Assembly: GCF_000987835.1 (NCBI RefSeq)
Contig: NZ_CP011308.1
Coordinates: forward strand, 620,001-684,000
Reading direction: 5' to 3'
Length of the DNA stretch: 64,000 bases
From: Sulfurovum lithotrophicum
GTDB taxonomy: Bacteria; Campylobacterota; Campylobacteria; Campylobacterales; Sulfurovaceae
Below are positions 16,558-25,248 of the stretch, in pieces (positions within the stretch are counted from its first letter, which is position 1; the number at the start of each line of letters is the position of its first letter). Below the pieces are notes generated by a model, which was given only the letters and a program-made list of their open reading frames with translations, made no database searches and had not been told where the DNA came from. The position numbers were made by a program, and so were the translations under genes.

Positions 16558-17466
16558 ATGAAAACGATCTTTCAGGATTTGGAATACTTAAAAAAGAATG
16601 TCGAAGACAAAAAAGCACAAAATATACTTAAAGAGCTTGAGGGGAACATCCATCTTCTCAAAACCAAAAGCGGGCTTACCCAGCTGATGAACAAGAAAAA
16701 ACTGGCAAAGATCACCCGCAATGTCGAGTATGAAAATGAACTTAAAGAACTTCAGGTAGAGCTTATCAAGCTGCAAAACTGGGTCTATGAGAACAAGAAA
16801 CGCGTGATGATCATCTTTGAAGGGCGTGATGCTGCAGGGAAAGGTGGTTCCATCAAACGTTTTACCCAGTATCTTAACCCCAGAAAATTCAGAGTGGTCG
16901 CTTTGCAGAAACCTACCGAGGTAGAAACGGGTCAGTTCTACTTTCAGCGTTACTTCCAACATCTTCCCAATCCTGGAGAGATCACCTTTTTTGACAGAAG
17001 CTGGTACAACCGTGCCATTGTAGAACCCGTCTTTGATTTCTGTACGCCTGAACAGTATGAAAAGTTTATGAAGGAAGTGCCGGAGATAGAGCATGCCCTC
17101 ATAGATGACGGGATCATTCTGATCAAATTCTGGTTCTCCATCACCAAAGAGAATCAGCAGAAACGATTCAAGGAACGTATGACAAATCCTTTGAAGCACT
17201 GGAAACTGAGCCCGGTCGATCAGAAAGCCCAGGAGATGTGGGACAAGGTGACCTACTACAAGGAGGAGATGTTCTCCCGTTCACATACAGGCTATGCCCC
17301 ATGGATCATCGTGGACAGTAACGACAAGAAAAAAGCCAGACTGGAGTCAATACGTTATGTACTCTCACAGATCCCATATGAAGGGAAAGAAGATGCAAAG
17401 ATCAACCTGCATCATGATCCGGAGGTCGTTGAGCGTTACCACAGAAGAACACATAGCGAGAATTAG
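16558..17466 (+). CDS. ppk2: Polyphosphate kinase 2
   Basis: 302 residues, one PPK2 domain. Walker A is EGRDAAGKGG (88-97), Walker B FFDRSWYNRA (near 145) and the lid module is RFKERMTNPLKHWKLS. PPK2 moves phosphate between polyphosphate and nucleoside di- or monophosphates; single-domain length fits the class I (NDP-phosphorylating) group, but the class was not tested. The N-terminal 80 residues are a charged helical extension. AAAGGAAAG precedes the ATG. Its nearness to arginine kinase puts two phosphate-energy reserves within 3 kb. Confidence 0.93.
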   Translation: MKTIFQDLEYLKKNVEDKKAQNILKELEGNIHLLKTKSGLTQLMNKKKLAKITRNVEYENELKELQVELIKLQNWVYENKKRVMIIFEGRDAAGKGGSIKRFTQYLNPRKFRVVALQKPTEVETGQFYFQRYFQHLPNPGEITFFDRSWYNRAIVEPVFDFCTPEQYEKFMKEVPEIEHALIDDGIILIKFWFSITKENQQKRFKERMTNPLKHWKLSPVDQKAQEMWDKVTYYKEEMFSRSHTGYAPWIIVDSNDKKKARLESIRYVLSQIPYEGKEDAKINLHHDPEVVERYHRRTHSEN

Positions 17467-17472
17467 AGCTTT

Positions 17473-18123
17473 TTAAACTTTGAAACTCTCTTTTGTTCTG
17501 CAATGTGCTGCCATGAAGCAGTCGTCGCACTCCGGTTTGATTGCTTTGCATCTGTAACGTCCAAAAAGTACCATCGCCTGGTGGAGCCGATGCAGGTCGG
17601 TCTTGAATTTTTTGCTTAACTCCTCTTCGCATTTTACTGCGGTTTTGGCATCGCAGAGTCCCAGGCGGTGTGCCACTCTGAAAACATGGGTATCGACTGC
17701 CATCAGGTTGGCTCCGGTATACTCAATCATCACGACATTTGCGGTTTTCTGTCCTACACCGGCAAGTTTGACAAGTTCATCTCTCTCAAGTGGTATTTCA
17801 TTGCCGTAATTCTCCACCACGGACTGTGCCATCTTGATGAGATTTTTCGCCTTGTTGTTGAAAAAGGAGCAGGTGTTGATGTAGGATTTGACTTCATCCA
17901 GGTCAGCATTGGCAAGCGAGACCGGATCCGGGTATCTTTCAAAGAGGGCAGGGGTGATGATGTTGACCCTCTTGTCGGTACATTGTGCAGAGAGCATCAC
18001 TGAGATAAGAAGTTCATAGAGATTCCTGTACTCCAGTTCAGTGACCGAATCGGGATAGTGTTCCAAAAAGAGTGCTTTGATCTCTTCGATCTCTTTTTTT
18101 GTCGCTTTTTTCACTTTGACCAT
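17473..18123 (-). CDS. nth: Endonuclease III
   Basis: 216 residues from ATG 18123, preferred because AAAGGTGA precedes it; a longer in-frame ATG at 18144 has no such signal. DNA glycosylase/AP lyase for oxidised pyrimidines. The helix-hairpin-helix is LAGVGQKTANVV with the catalytic Lys, the catalytic Asp is in AVDTHVFRV, and the iron-sulfur loop Cys-x6-Cys-x2-Cys-x5-Cys is intact (CKAIKPECDDCFMAAHC). It converges on ppk2 with a six-base gap. Confidence 0.96.
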   Translation of the reverse strand: MVKVKKATKKEIEEIKALFLEHYPDSVTELEYRNLYELLISVMLSAQCTDKRVNIITPALFERYPDPVSLANADLDEVKSYINTCSFFNNKAKNLIKMAQSVVENYGNEIPLERDELVKLAGVGQKTANVVMIEYTGANLMAVDTHVFRVAHRLGLCDAKTAVKCEEELSKKFKTDLHRLHQAMVLFGRYRCKAIKPECDDCFMAAHCRTKESFKV

Positions 18124-18239
18124 AATAAAGTTCACCTTTAGCATGAATTATGCTGCAATATTATCACATTAATGAATGATTTACCTAAGAGAGATATAAT
18201 CTTAATAAATTTTCAATACATACAAGGATACATACATAA

Positions 18240-19088
18240 ATGGTAAAAATCATTAAAACATCACTCGTAGCAGCAGCTTTCATGACATCATCACTCATAG
18301 CATCGGACATTCTTGCAACAGTCAACGGTAAGAATATCACAAAGCAGGATGCAGAGGCATTTGTAAGTGCAACTGCACAGAATGCACACTTTTCACAGCT
18401 TACGCCAGCACAGAAGAAGATGATTACAGAGAGACTGATTGAAAAAGAGCTTTTTAAGGAATTGGCCCAAAAAGAGGGGATTGAAAATGATCCCGAGTTT
18501 AAAGTGGCACTTGAGAAGATCAAAGATGAGCTCGCTGTCAACCTCTGGATGAAAAAACAGCTTGACAGTATTGTCGTTTCTGACAGTGAAGCCAAAGAGT
18601 TCTATGAAAAGAACAAAGACAAGTTCATTCAAAAAGAGATGGTACAGGCAAGACACATCCTGGTCAAAGATGAAAAAACGGCCAAAGAGATCATCAAAGA
18701 GTTGAAACCATTAAAAGGTGAGGCGCTTCAAGCAAAATTCATTGAGTTGGCAAAAGAAAAATCGACAGGTCCTTCAGCACCAAAGGGTGGAGAACTTGGA
18801 AAATTCAGCAAAGGTCAGATGGTACCTGAATTCTCCAAAGCAGTGTGGTCACTGAAAAAAGACGAGATCACACTGGAGCCGGTAAAAACACAGTTTGGTT
18901 ATCATATTATCCTACTTGAAGACAAAATAGAAGCACAGACAGTCCCTTACGAAAAGGTCAAAGACAAAATCATCGCTTCTCTGAAACAGCAGCAGTTTTC
19001 CCAAAAAGTGGCATCGATCGCAAAAGAGCTCAAGAGCAAAGCGAAGATCGTAAAAAATATGGCAAAGGCAGATGCTGCAAAGAAATAG
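18240..19088 (+). CDS. Periplasmic peptidyl-prolyl isomerase/chaperone (PEB4/SurA-like)
   Basis: 282 residues. Signal peptide about 1-21 (VAAAFMTSSLIAS). A SurA-type helical chaperone part (about 22-125, starting ILATVNGKNITK) is followed by one parvulin domain (about 133-230: QARHILVKDE, GGELGKFSKGQMVPEF, TQFGYHIILLED) and a C-terminal helix. It should assist outer-membrane protein folding. It is the first of three related genes before fba, matching Campylobacter peb4-fba order (recalled). Confidence 0.93.
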   Translation: MVKIIKTSLVAAAFMTSSLIASDILATVNGKNITKQDAEAFVSATAQNAHFSQLTPAQKKMITERLIEKELFKELAQKEGIENDPEFKVALEKIKDELAVNLWMKKQLDSIVVSDSEAKEFYEKNKDKFIQKEMVQARHILVKDEKTAKEIIKELKPLKGEALQAKFIELAKEKSTGPSAPKGGELGKFSKGQMVPEFSKAVWSLKKDEITLEPVKTQFGYHIILLEDKIEAQTVPYEKVKDKIIASLKQQQFSQKVASIAKELKSKAKIVKNMAKADAAKK

Positions 19089-19122
19089 TGTAACGTCAAT
19101 CATATAAAAGGGGAGGAAAAAT

Positions 19123-19770
19123 ATGAGAAAAATTGCTGTAGCTGCAGGTATGTCGTTTGGGATACTTGTAAGTTCACTGTCTGCCGACATACTGAAGACT
19201 CATCTGTCACACATGGTACATGAAAAAGATGCAACACCGGGTATGGTGGATCTCAGCAGACTTGACATGCCAATAGGTGGACCGGTCAAATCAAGATCTT
19301 CCCATGCCGTTATTGCTACTGTTGACGGTTACAAGATCCGTAAAAAAGAGGCGGATGCCTACATTAAATCGAGAACCAAAGGTAAAATTACGGATTTCGA
19401 TGCTCTCCCTAAAGATCAGCAGTTAAGATTGGTCAGGGAACTCAGTTTGCCTCTATTGATGGCAAGTCAGGCTAAAAAAGAACTCTCCGAGCAGGAAAAG
19501 GAAGGGGCTTATGTCAGTGCCTGGATACGCAAACAGGCTGCAAAAGTCACTGTAACAGATGCAGAAGTTCAAATGCTGTATAATCAATTGAAACAAAAGG
19601 CAATGGAACGTAATGCTACCAACACTATCCTTCCTCCGTTCGAGAGTGTCAAGAACAAGATGAAAAGTCAGATACTTGAGAAGAAGATCATGGACGGTCT
19701 GATGAAAGATGTCAAAATCGAAGTGGCTGCACCTACAGCACTGCCGCCTATGATGATACGAAAGCCTTAA
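19123..19770 (+). CDS. Exported SurA_N-like protein without isomerase domain (paralogue 2)
   Basis: 215 residues with a signal peptide (MRKIAVAAGMSFGILVSSLSA). After a 40-residue linker it repeats the chaperone pattern of the upstream gene (VIATVDGYKIRKKEADAY ... YVSAWIRKQAAKVTVTDAEV ... FESVKNKMKSQILEKK) but has no parvulin domain. GGGGAGG precedes the ATG. Likely a periplasmic chaperone-like protein, possibly binding or regulating the full-length paralogue (inference). Confidence 0.85.
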   Translation: MRKIAVAAGMSFGILVSSLSADILKTHLSHMVHEKDATPGMVDLSRLDMPIGGPVKSRSSHAVIATVDGYKIRKKEADAYIKSRTKGKITDFDALPKDQQLRLVRELSLPLLMASQAKKELSEQEKEGAYVSAWIRKQAAKVTVTDAEVQMLYNQLKQKAMERNATNTILPPFESVKNKMKSQILEKKIMDGLMKDVKIEVAAPTALPPMMIRKP

Positions 19771-19827
19771 AACCCCGGTTTAGATAAAAAACGGTAGAAT
19801 ATATACAAAAAATCACGAAGGTATAAA

Positions 19828-20310
19828 ATGAAAAAAACACTAAAAACGGTGGGGCTTGCTTTGGTATTGACTACTTTGACACTGTCTGCCGAAACAGCAG
19901 GAACAGTAAACGGCATGGAAATCTCAGTAGCAGAAGCAAATAAAGCACTCAACGTGATCAGCAGAGGTCAGGCAAGCTGGGATAAAATTAACAAAGAGCA
20001 GAAAGAACAGGTACTCAAAATGATTGCACCGAGCAAGCTTGCAGCGGTCAAAGCAAAAAAAGAGTTGACACAGAAAGAAAAAGATGTAGCGCTCAGTAAC
20101 CTCTGGATACAAAAAAAGATGTCTGAGGTCAAGCTTTCAGACAAAGAGGTGAAAGACGCGTATGAAAAACTGAAAGCAGCAGCGGAAAAAGCGAATCCAA
20201 AAAAAGCATTCCCTCCATTTGATGCCGTAGAGAAAAATATCAAGATGAAAGTGGCTCAGGAAAAGGTTGTTGCCGACTTGATGAAAAATGCAAAAATCAA
20301 ACTAAAGTAA
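19828..20310 (+). CDS. Exported SurA_N-like protein without isomerase domain (paralogue 3)
   Basis: 160 residues with a signal peptide (about 1-21, ALVLTTLTLSAE). It starts TAGTVNGMEISVAEA and ends with LWIQKKMSEVKLSDKEV and FDAVEKNIKMKVAQEK, aligning with the two upstream genes and again lacking the parvulin domain. It is very rich in Lys and Ala. A possible -10 (TAGAAT, near 19795) suggests some separate transcription before fba. Confidence 0.85.
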   Translation: MKKTLKTVGLALVLTTLTLSAETAGTVNGMEISVAEANKALNVISRGQASWDKINKEQKEQVLKMIAPSKLAAVKAKKELTQKEKDVALSNLWIQKKMSEVKLSDKEVKDAYEKLKAAAEKANPKKAFPPFDAVEKNIKMKVAQEKVVADLMKNAKIKLK

Positions 20311-20331
20311 TCTTATTGGAGAAAATGTAAT

Positions 20332-21405
20332 ATGCCTACAAAAGTATTGGATATTCTAGAGACGGGTGTCGTTACGGGTGATGACCTTCAAATACTCTTC
20401 AGGATCGCAAAAAAAGAAGAATATGCTATTCCGGCAGTAAATGTGGTCAGCACCTCTTCGATCAACGCGGTATTGGAATCTGCCAAAAACGTCAATTCTC
20501 CTGTCATTGTACAGTTCTCGAACGGTGGCGGTGCCTACTATGCAGGGAAAGGACTTTCTTCTGATAAAGCTGCGATCCTGGGTACGATCTCCGGTGCACA
20601 GCATGTGCATACAGTAGCGAAGGCCTATGGCGTACCGGTAGTCCTGCATACGGACCATGCATCGAGAAAACTGCTTCCCTGGATCGATGCACTTCTTGAT
20701 GCCAGTGAAGCACATTTCAAAGCACACGGTACACCGCTTTTCTCTTCACACATGATTGATCTTTCCGAAGAGCCCATCGAAGAGAATATCGCTACATGTA
20801 AAGCCTATCTTGAGCGAATGAGCAAGATCGGTATGACGCTTGAGATAGAACTGGGTGTGACCGGTGGAGAAGAAGACGGTGTAGACAATACGGACATCGA
20901 CAACTCTTTGCTTTATACGCAGCCTGAAGAAGTGGCCTATGCCTATGAAGAGCTTATGAAAGTTTCAGACATGTTCACGATCGCCGCATCGTTCGGTAAC
21001 GTACATGGTGTCTACAAACCGGGCAATGTCCAACTGACACCAAAGATTCTTGATAACTCCCAGGCATATATCGAAGAGAAGTACGGTACTTCCAAAAAAC
21101 CTGTCAATTTCGTCTTCCACGGTGGTTCGGGTTCTGAACTTTCCGACATACGTGAAGCCATCGGCTACGGTGTGATCAAAATGAATATTGATACGGATAC
21201 CCAATGGGCTTTCTGGGATGGTGTGCGTAAGTATGAAGCGAAATACCATGACTATCTTCAGGGACAGATCGGGAATCCAGAGGGAGAAGACAAACCGAAC
21301 AAGAGCTATTATGACCCGAGAAAATGGCTGAGGGAAGGTGAGCTTTCTATGGTGAAGCGTCTTGAACAGGCCTTTGAAGATCTCAATTGCGTGGGACGCA
21401 ATTGA
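20332..21405 (+). CDS. fba: Class II fructose-bisphosphate aldolase
   Basis: 357 residues, the long class IIA form. It splits or makes fructose 1,6-bisphosphate with Zn. Visible motifs: zinc/catalytic segment LHTDHASRKLLP, the loop ELGVTGGEEDGVDN, zinc His in NVHGVYKPGNVQL and phosphate-binding FHGGSGS, then NIDTDTQWA. The last codons form a hairpin (21381-21407) with the stop codon in its 3' arm. Confidence 0.97.
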   Translation: MPTKVLDILETGVVTGDDLQILFRIAKKEEYAIPAVNVVSTSSINAVLESAKNVNSPVIVQFSNGGGAYYAGKGLSSDKAAILGTISGAQHVHTVAKAYGVPVVLHTDHASRKLLPWIDALLDASEAHFKAHGTPLFSSHMIDLSEEPIEENIATCKAYLERMSKIGMTLEIELGVTGGEEDGVDNTDIDNSLLYTQPEEVAYAYEELMKVSDMFTIAASFGNVHGVYKPGNVQLTPKILDNSQAYIEEKYGTSKKPVNFVFHGGSGSELSDIREAIGYGVIKMNIDTDTQWAFWDGVRKYEAKYHDYLQGQIGNPEGEDKPNKSYYDPRKWLREGELSMVKRLEQAFEDLNCVGRN

Positions 21406-21407
21406 GA
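21381..21407 (+). terminator. Hairpin across the fba stop codon
   Basis: TCTCAATTGCGT and ACGCAATTGAGA are nearly exact complements around GGG, giving a 12-pair stem. It is followed by CATGTAGGG rather than a T-run, so it may protect the mRNA end rather than terminate. Confidence 0.4.
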
Positions 21408-21412
21408 GACAT

Positions 21413-21483
21413 GTAGGGTGCTGTGCACTCATGGCACCAAAATCGATAATTTTTCATGGTGCTGTCTGGAGACAGCACCTTAC
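21413..21483. repeat. Paired inverted REP-like elements (GCTGT variant)
   Basis: Plus-strand unit 21413-21438 starts GTAGGGTGCTGTG and ends GGCACC. The minus-strand unit 21483-21458 starts GTAAGGTGCTGTC and ends GACAGCACC. The spacer is AT-rich. The arrangement matches the pair at 4053-4114 and resembles a two-REP mosaic element. Confidence 0.75.
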
Positions 21484-21497
21484 AAGCATTATAAATC

Positions 21498-22415
21498 ATG
21501 AATCACTTCTTTTTACCTTCCCCAATCCAATCCATTACTGTTGAAAACAAACATTTCTACCTCAAAAGAGATGATCTCATCCATCCGGATTTTTCCGGTA
21601 ACAAAGCCCGTAAATTCCACTATTTTCTCCAAAATAATCTTCCCCATGTCCAAAAAGCAGTCTCCTACGGTTCATCCCAGTCCAATGCGATGTATTCACT
21701 CTCCGTTCTTGCAAAGATGAAAGGATGGGAGTTTGAGTATTTTGTGGATCATATTGCAGATTATTTGAAAGAGAATCCTCACGGTAACTACAAAGCCGCA
21801 CTGAATAACGGTATGCAATGCCGTTTGATGGAAGATGGAGGATGGAAGATGGAGGATGAAGAAAATACGCTTTTCATTGCAGAGGGTGGCAGACAGAAAG
21901 AAGCAGCATTTGGCATCAGACTTTTGGCTGAAGAGATCATTGAATGGCAAAAAGAACAGCATATTGATGAACTCAATGTTTTTTTACCGTCTGGCACAGG
22001 TACGACAGCATTGTATCTTCAAAAATCATTATCAATCATCAATCATCATGAAGTCTCGCAGGAACGAGGACAATCATTAATCCAGGTATTTACCTGTCCC
22101 TGTGTTGGTGACAGTACCTATCTGAAAAAACAGTTTTCTATGCTTGAAGAGGATGAAAAATACCATCCTCGAATTCTTACACTGGATAAAAAACACCATT
22201 TTGGAAAACTCTATAGAGAAAATTACGAAATTTGGCTAAAATTACAACAACAAACGGGAGTGGAGTTCGATCTCCTTTACGATCCTTTGGGATGGCGGAC
22301 GTTACTTGCGCATTCTGAAGTATATACTACAAAGCCGACTTTGTATATTCATCAGGGCGGTTTGTTGGGTAATGAAAGCATGCTCCCGAGGTATGAACGG
22401 AAATACCGGAAATAA
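21498..22415 (+). CDS. PLP-dependent ACC deaminase/D-cysteine desulfhydrase family protein
   Basis: 305 residues, fold type II PLP enzyme. The PLP lysine is in DFSGNKARKF (near 35), followed by SYGSSQSNAM, and the phosphate loop is LPSGTGTTALYL. The closest known types are 1-aminocyclopropane-1-carboxylate deaminase and D-cysteine desulfhydrase; the substrate cannot be assigned. It is odd that codons near 110-121 consist of a seven-base tandem repeat (21827-21854), giving LMEDGGWKMEDEE, which looks inserted. Confidence 0.82.
   Translation: MNHFFLPSPIQSITVENKHFYLKRDDLIHPDFSGNKARKFHYFLQNNLPHVQKAVSYGSSQSNAMYSLSVLAKMKGWEFEYFVDHIADYLKENPHGNYKAALNNGMQCRLMEDGGWKMEDEENTLFIAEGGRQKEAAFGIRLLAEEIIEWQKEQHIDELNVFLPSGTGTTALYLQKSLSIINHHEVSQERGQSLIQVFTCPCVGDSTYLKKQFSMLEEDEKYHPRILTLDKKHHFGKLYRENYEIWLKLQQQTGVEFDLLYDPLGWRTLLAHSEVYTTKPTLYIHQGGLLGNESMLPRYERKYRK
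21827..21854 (+). repeat. Heptanucleotide tandem repeat inside a coding region
   Basis: Four exact-phase units GATGGAA, GATGGAG, GATGGAA, GATGGAG, followed by a decayed fifth (GATGAAG, 21855-21861). Seven is not a multiple of three, so gain or loss of one unit would shift the reading frame of the PLP enzyme. Confidence 0.9.
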
Positions 22416-22419
22416 AACT

Positions 22420-22441
22420 GTAGGGTGCGTAATTACGTACT
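22420..22441 (+). repeat. REP-like element
   Basis: GTAG then GGTGCGTAATTACGTACT, a hairpin centred on AATT, 13 bases before the hisD ATG. It is nearly identical to the copy at 34480. Confidence 0.75.
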
Positions 22442-22454
22442 AAAAAGGTAGATA

Positions 22455-23747
22455 ATGAAAATATTTTACAGCAACGACGACACGTTTGAAGGAAACTTCA
22501 ATGAACTTCTCGAACGCGGGAAAATGGATATAGAGGGTGTAACTGGTATCGTTTCCGGCCTTCTAAAGGAGATACAGACAGATGGGAACAAAGCATTAAA
22601 GTCCCAGATCGCGAGATTTGATAGATGGGAGCCGCAAAGTGATGATGAGCTTCTGGTCTCGACAAATGATATGGCAAAAGCCTATGAAAATATCGATCCG
22701 AAGCTGAGAGGTGCATTGCACCTGGCGTATGACCGTATCGAGGCCTATCACCAGAAATTGATGCCGAAGACTTGGATGGATGAAGAGGAAAACGGTACGA
22801 TACTGGGTCAAAAGGTGACAGCTGTGGACAAGGCAGGACTTTACATCCCAGGTGGAAAAGCGGCATACCCTTCTTCCCTGCTGATGAATGTCATTCCTGC
22901 CCAGGTTGCCGGGGTAGAGGAGATCATAGTCTGTACACCGGCTCCGGACAATGAGCTGAATGAACTGCTGCTTGCCGCCTGCCACCTCTGTAAAGTCACC
23001 AAAGTATTTAGAGTAGGCGGTGCCTCTGCGATCGGTGCGATGGCATACGGAACAGAGACCATACCAAAAGTGGATGTCATCACGGGTCCTGGTAACATCT
23101 TTGTAGCGACGGCCAAAAAGCTTGTGTACGGTGAAGTGAATATCGACATGATAGCGGGACCGAGTGAGATCGGCATCTTGGCGGATGAAAGCGCAAGAGA
23201 GGATTATCTTGCGATCGATCTGCTTTCGCAGGCGGAACATGATGAGATGGCAAGCTCCATACTCATCACTACAGACAGTGAACTGGCGAACAGGGTCTCT
23301 GACAAGGTGGAGGAGTTCCTCGGGACACTTTCTCGTGAAGAGATTGCCAGAAAGTCCATCGAAGAGCGTGGAGCGATCATTGTCACAAAAGATATGGACG
23401 AAGCGATCGACCTGATGAACGAGATCGCGCCAGAGCACTTGGAAGTGGTGACGAAAGATCCAATGTCTCTGCTGGACAGCATCAAACATGCAGGGGCCAT
23501 CTTCCTTGGCGAAAATACACCGGAGCCTATCGGTGACTATGTTGCAGGCCCAAACCATACACTGCCTACGGGAGGAACAGCAAAGTTCTATTCGCCGTTG
23601 AGTGTGGAAAATTTCCTGAAAAAGTCCTCGATCATCATGATGAGCAAAAAGGGAATGGACGACATAGGTGGACAATGTGCTATGATAGCCAATACGGAAG
23701 GTTTGACTGCGCATGAAGAGTCAGTACGTATCCGTTTAAGAAACTAA
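22455..23747 (+). CDS. hisD: Histidinol dehydrogenase
   Basis: 430 residues. It catalyses the last two oxidations of histidine synthesis (histidinol to histidine, two NAD). Diagnostic segments: [54 protein letters not shown] with the Zn ligands, EIAPEHLEV, and [12 protein letters not shown] with the second Zn site. No other his gene is adjacent. The ribosome site (AAAAAGGTAG) directly follows a REP-like element. Confidence 0.97.
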   Translation: MKIFYSNDDTFEGNFNELLERGKMDIEGVTGIVSGLLKEIQTDGNKALKSQIARFDRWEPQSDDELLVSTNDMAKAYENIDPKLRGALHLAYDRIEAYHQKLMPKTWMDEEENGTILGQKVTAVDKAGLYIPGGKAAYPSSLLMNVIPAQVAGVEEIIVCTPAPDNELNELLLAACHLCKVTKVFRVGGASAIGAMAYGTETIPKVDVITGPGNIFVATAKKLVYGEVNIDMIAGPSEIGILADESAREDYLAIDLLSQAEHDEMASSILITTDSELANRVSDKVEEFLGTLSREEIARKSIEERGAIIVTKDMDEAIDLMNEIAPEHLEVVTKDPMSLLDSIKHAGAIFLGENTPEPIGDYVAGPNHTLPTGGTAKFYSPLSVENFLKKSSIIMMSKKGMDDIGGQCAMIANTEGLTAHEESVRIRLRN

Positions 23748-23762
23748 ATAAAAGGGCGTATT

Positions 23763-24281
23763 ATGTTAAAAGTTTATTTTGGAGAGTGGGCTGACGGAAG
23801 ACTGAAAAGGCTGGCGTATCTCGGGTATTATTTTTTGCTGATAGTACTCTCTGTTGCCGTTATTCTTGGTGCTATAATCGCCGTGGGAGCTACAGAGAAG
23901 ATCATGGGAGGAGATGTCCTTGCAATTCAGGCAATGCTGATGGATCACTTTGGCTTTGCCGTCATGGCAGGGTTTATGGTCTTTTTCATAGCCATGATAG
24001 TCGCGCAGGTCAATATACTGGCAAAGCGCATACGTGATATGGGCCTGCCTGCAGTATGGACGATCCTTGGGCTCATTGCCATCTCGATCACACTCAACAT
24101 ACTCTTCCCCGTACAGTCTATGGAAGTGAACACAGCCATTGTCAAAACGGCAGAGAGCACAGTGATCAGCACCGCGGGTACACATGCCAATACCGGCAGC
24201 ATGGTCGTTCAACTGTTCGATATGGTCGTGTTCCTCTGTCTGGTTTTTATCCCGAGTGATGCTTTCAGAAAGAACAGATAG
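23763..24281 (+). CDS. DUF805 family membrane protein
   Basis: 172 residues with hydrophobic helices near 18-42, 64-86, 96-114 and 147-164. The short cytoplasmic motif LAKRIRDMGLPAVW between helices is the DUF805 hallmark, and the N-terminal FGEWADGRLKRLAYLGYYF fits the family. The role is unknown. It begins 15 bases after hisD and may be co-transcribed with it. Confidence 0.85.
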   Translation: MLKVYFGEWADGRLKRLAYLGYYFLLIVLSVAVILGAIIAVGATEKIMGGDVLAIQAMLMDHFGFAVMAGFMVFFIAMIVAQVNILAKRIRDMGLPAVWTILGLIAISITLNILFPVQSMEVNTAIVKTAESTVISTAGTHANTGSMVVQLFDMVVFLCLVFIPSDAFRKNR

Positions 24282-24298
24282 CGTTTTCCCTTCTCTTT

Positions 24299-24320
24299 GT
24301 AGGGTGTGTAATCACGCACC
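24299..24320 (+). repeat. REP-like element
   Basis: GTAG then GGTGTGTAATCACGCACC, a hairpin with G-T wobbles, 17 bases after the DUF805 stop and before the convergent tRNA array. The rest of the 24321-24401 gap shows nothing further. Confidence 0.7.
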
Positions 24321-24401
24321 TGAGATACCTGATTTTTTAACGTACATATGTATTGTAAAGTATAAATGCTTTAGTGATGGGAATTGCTAATTGAACAAGT
24401 G

Positions 24402-24488
24402 TGGTGCGGACAAGAGGACTCGAACCTCCACGGGATTGCTCCCACTAGAACCTGAATCTAGCGCGTCTACCAATTCCGCCATGTCCGC
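24402..24488 (-). tRNA. tRNA-Leu (anticodon CAG)
   Basis: 87 bases, with CCA encoded. The reverse strand starts GCGGACATGGCGGAATTGG, the anticodon stem CTAGA/TCTAG closes loop TTCAGGT, a long variable arm follows, and the T arm is GGTTCGAGTCC. It is the last gene of the array in transcription order. Confidence 0.97.
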
Positions 24489-24528
24489 GTGTTTATCATT
24501 GGATTTTTATGATTATAATGTAAAGAAG

Positions 24529-24605
24529 TGGCGCGGCGGACGAGACTCGAACTCGCGACCCCCTGCGTGACAGGCAGGTATTCTAACCAACTGAACTACC
24601 GCCGC
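24529..24605 (-). tRNA. tRNA-Asp (anticodon GTC), copy 2
   Basis: 77 bases with CCA encoded. Acceptor stem GCGGCGG/CCGCCGC; anticodon stem CCTGC/GCAGG around loop CTGTCAC. The gene appears identical to the copy at 25155-25231. Confidence 0.97.
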
Positions 24606-24756
24606 ACCTGAACCTTAAAAGGTTGAAAAATATTGTATCTTTTTTTCTTTAAAAAAAGACTTTCAGAACAAAACTAGTTTTGTAAGCTTTCTGCTGAAGA
24701 AAACCCAGTGTTAACGTAGCTGAAGATGAGCTTTGCTCATTTCGCGTTCTTTCAAA
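24606..24756. other. tRNA spacer with several small palindromes
   Basis: This 151-base gap, the widest in the array, holds a perfect 16-bp palindrome ACAAAACTAGTTTTGT (24668-24683) and a hairpin ATGAGC-TTT-GCTCAT (24726-24740). There is also an A/T-rich inverted segment near 24640-24660. No tRNA or ORF was found in it. The palindromes may be processing or pausing sites. Confidence 0.5.
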
Positions 24757-24832
24757 TGGTGGTCGCTACAAGACTCGAACTTGTGACATCTACCTTGTAA
24801 GGGTAGCGCTCTACCAACTGAGCTAAGCGACC
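24757..24832 (-). tRNA. tRNA-Val (anticodon TAC), copy 2
   Basis: 76 bases with CCA encoded. Acceptor GGTCGCT/AGCGACC; anticodon stem CTACC/GGTAG around loop CTTACAA; T arm AGTTCGAGTCTTG. Appears identical to the copy at 24959-25034. Confidence 0.97.
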
Positions 24833-24855
24833 TTCTATCGAGCCATACGATAGGT

Positions 24856-24931
24856 TGGCGACCCCTAGAGGATTTGAACCTCTGTGACTACGATGAAAAC
24901 GTAGCATCCTTGGCCACTAGATGAAAGGGTC
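24856..24931 (-). tRNA. tRNA-Glu (anticodon TTC)
   Basis: 76 bases with CCA encoded. Acceptor GACCCTT pairs with AGGGGTC through one G-T wobble; anticodon stem CTACG/CGTAG around loop TTTTCAT; T arm AGGTTCAAATCCT. It sits between the two tRNA-Val copies. Confidence 0.96.
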
Positions 24932-24958
24932 ATCTAGATCCAAACAGTCATATTTGAA

Positions 24959-25034
24959 TGGTGGTCGCTACAAGACTCGAACTTGTGACATCTACCTTGT
25001 AAGGGTAGCGCTCTACCAACTGAGCTAAGCGACC
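24959..25034 (-). tRNA. tRNA-Val (anticodon TAC), copy 1
   Basis: 76 bases with CCA encoded, same stems and loop as the copy at 24757 (anticodon loop CTTACAA). Confidence 0.97.
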
Positions 25035-25054
25035 AAATTATGAAACTGTTGTGG

Positions 25055-25130
25055 TGGTGACCCGTCTAGGATTCGAACCTAGGGCCCACTCCTTAAAAGG
25101 GAGTTGCTCTACCAACTGAGCTAACGGGTC
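25055..25130 (-). tRNA. tRNA-Lys (anticodon TTT), copy 2
   Basis: 76 bases with CCA encoded. Acceptor GACCCGT/ACGGGTC; anticodon stem ACTCC/GGAGT around loop CTTTTAA. Appears identical to the copy at 25249-25324. Confidence 0.97.
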
Positions 25131-25154
25131 AACGATGATAAAATTGTAAATAAA

Positions 25155-25231
25155 TGGCGCGGCGGACGAGACTCGAACTCGCGACCCCCTGCGTGACAGG
25201 CAGGTATTCTAACCAACTGAACTACCGCCGC
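25155..25231 (-). tRNA. tRNA-Asp (anticodon GTC), copy 1
   Basis: 77 bases with CCA encoded; same sequence as the copy at 24529 (anticodon loop CTGTCAC). It lies between the two tRNA-Lys genes. Confidence 0.97.
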
Positions 25232-25248
25232 ACATTTATATATACTAG

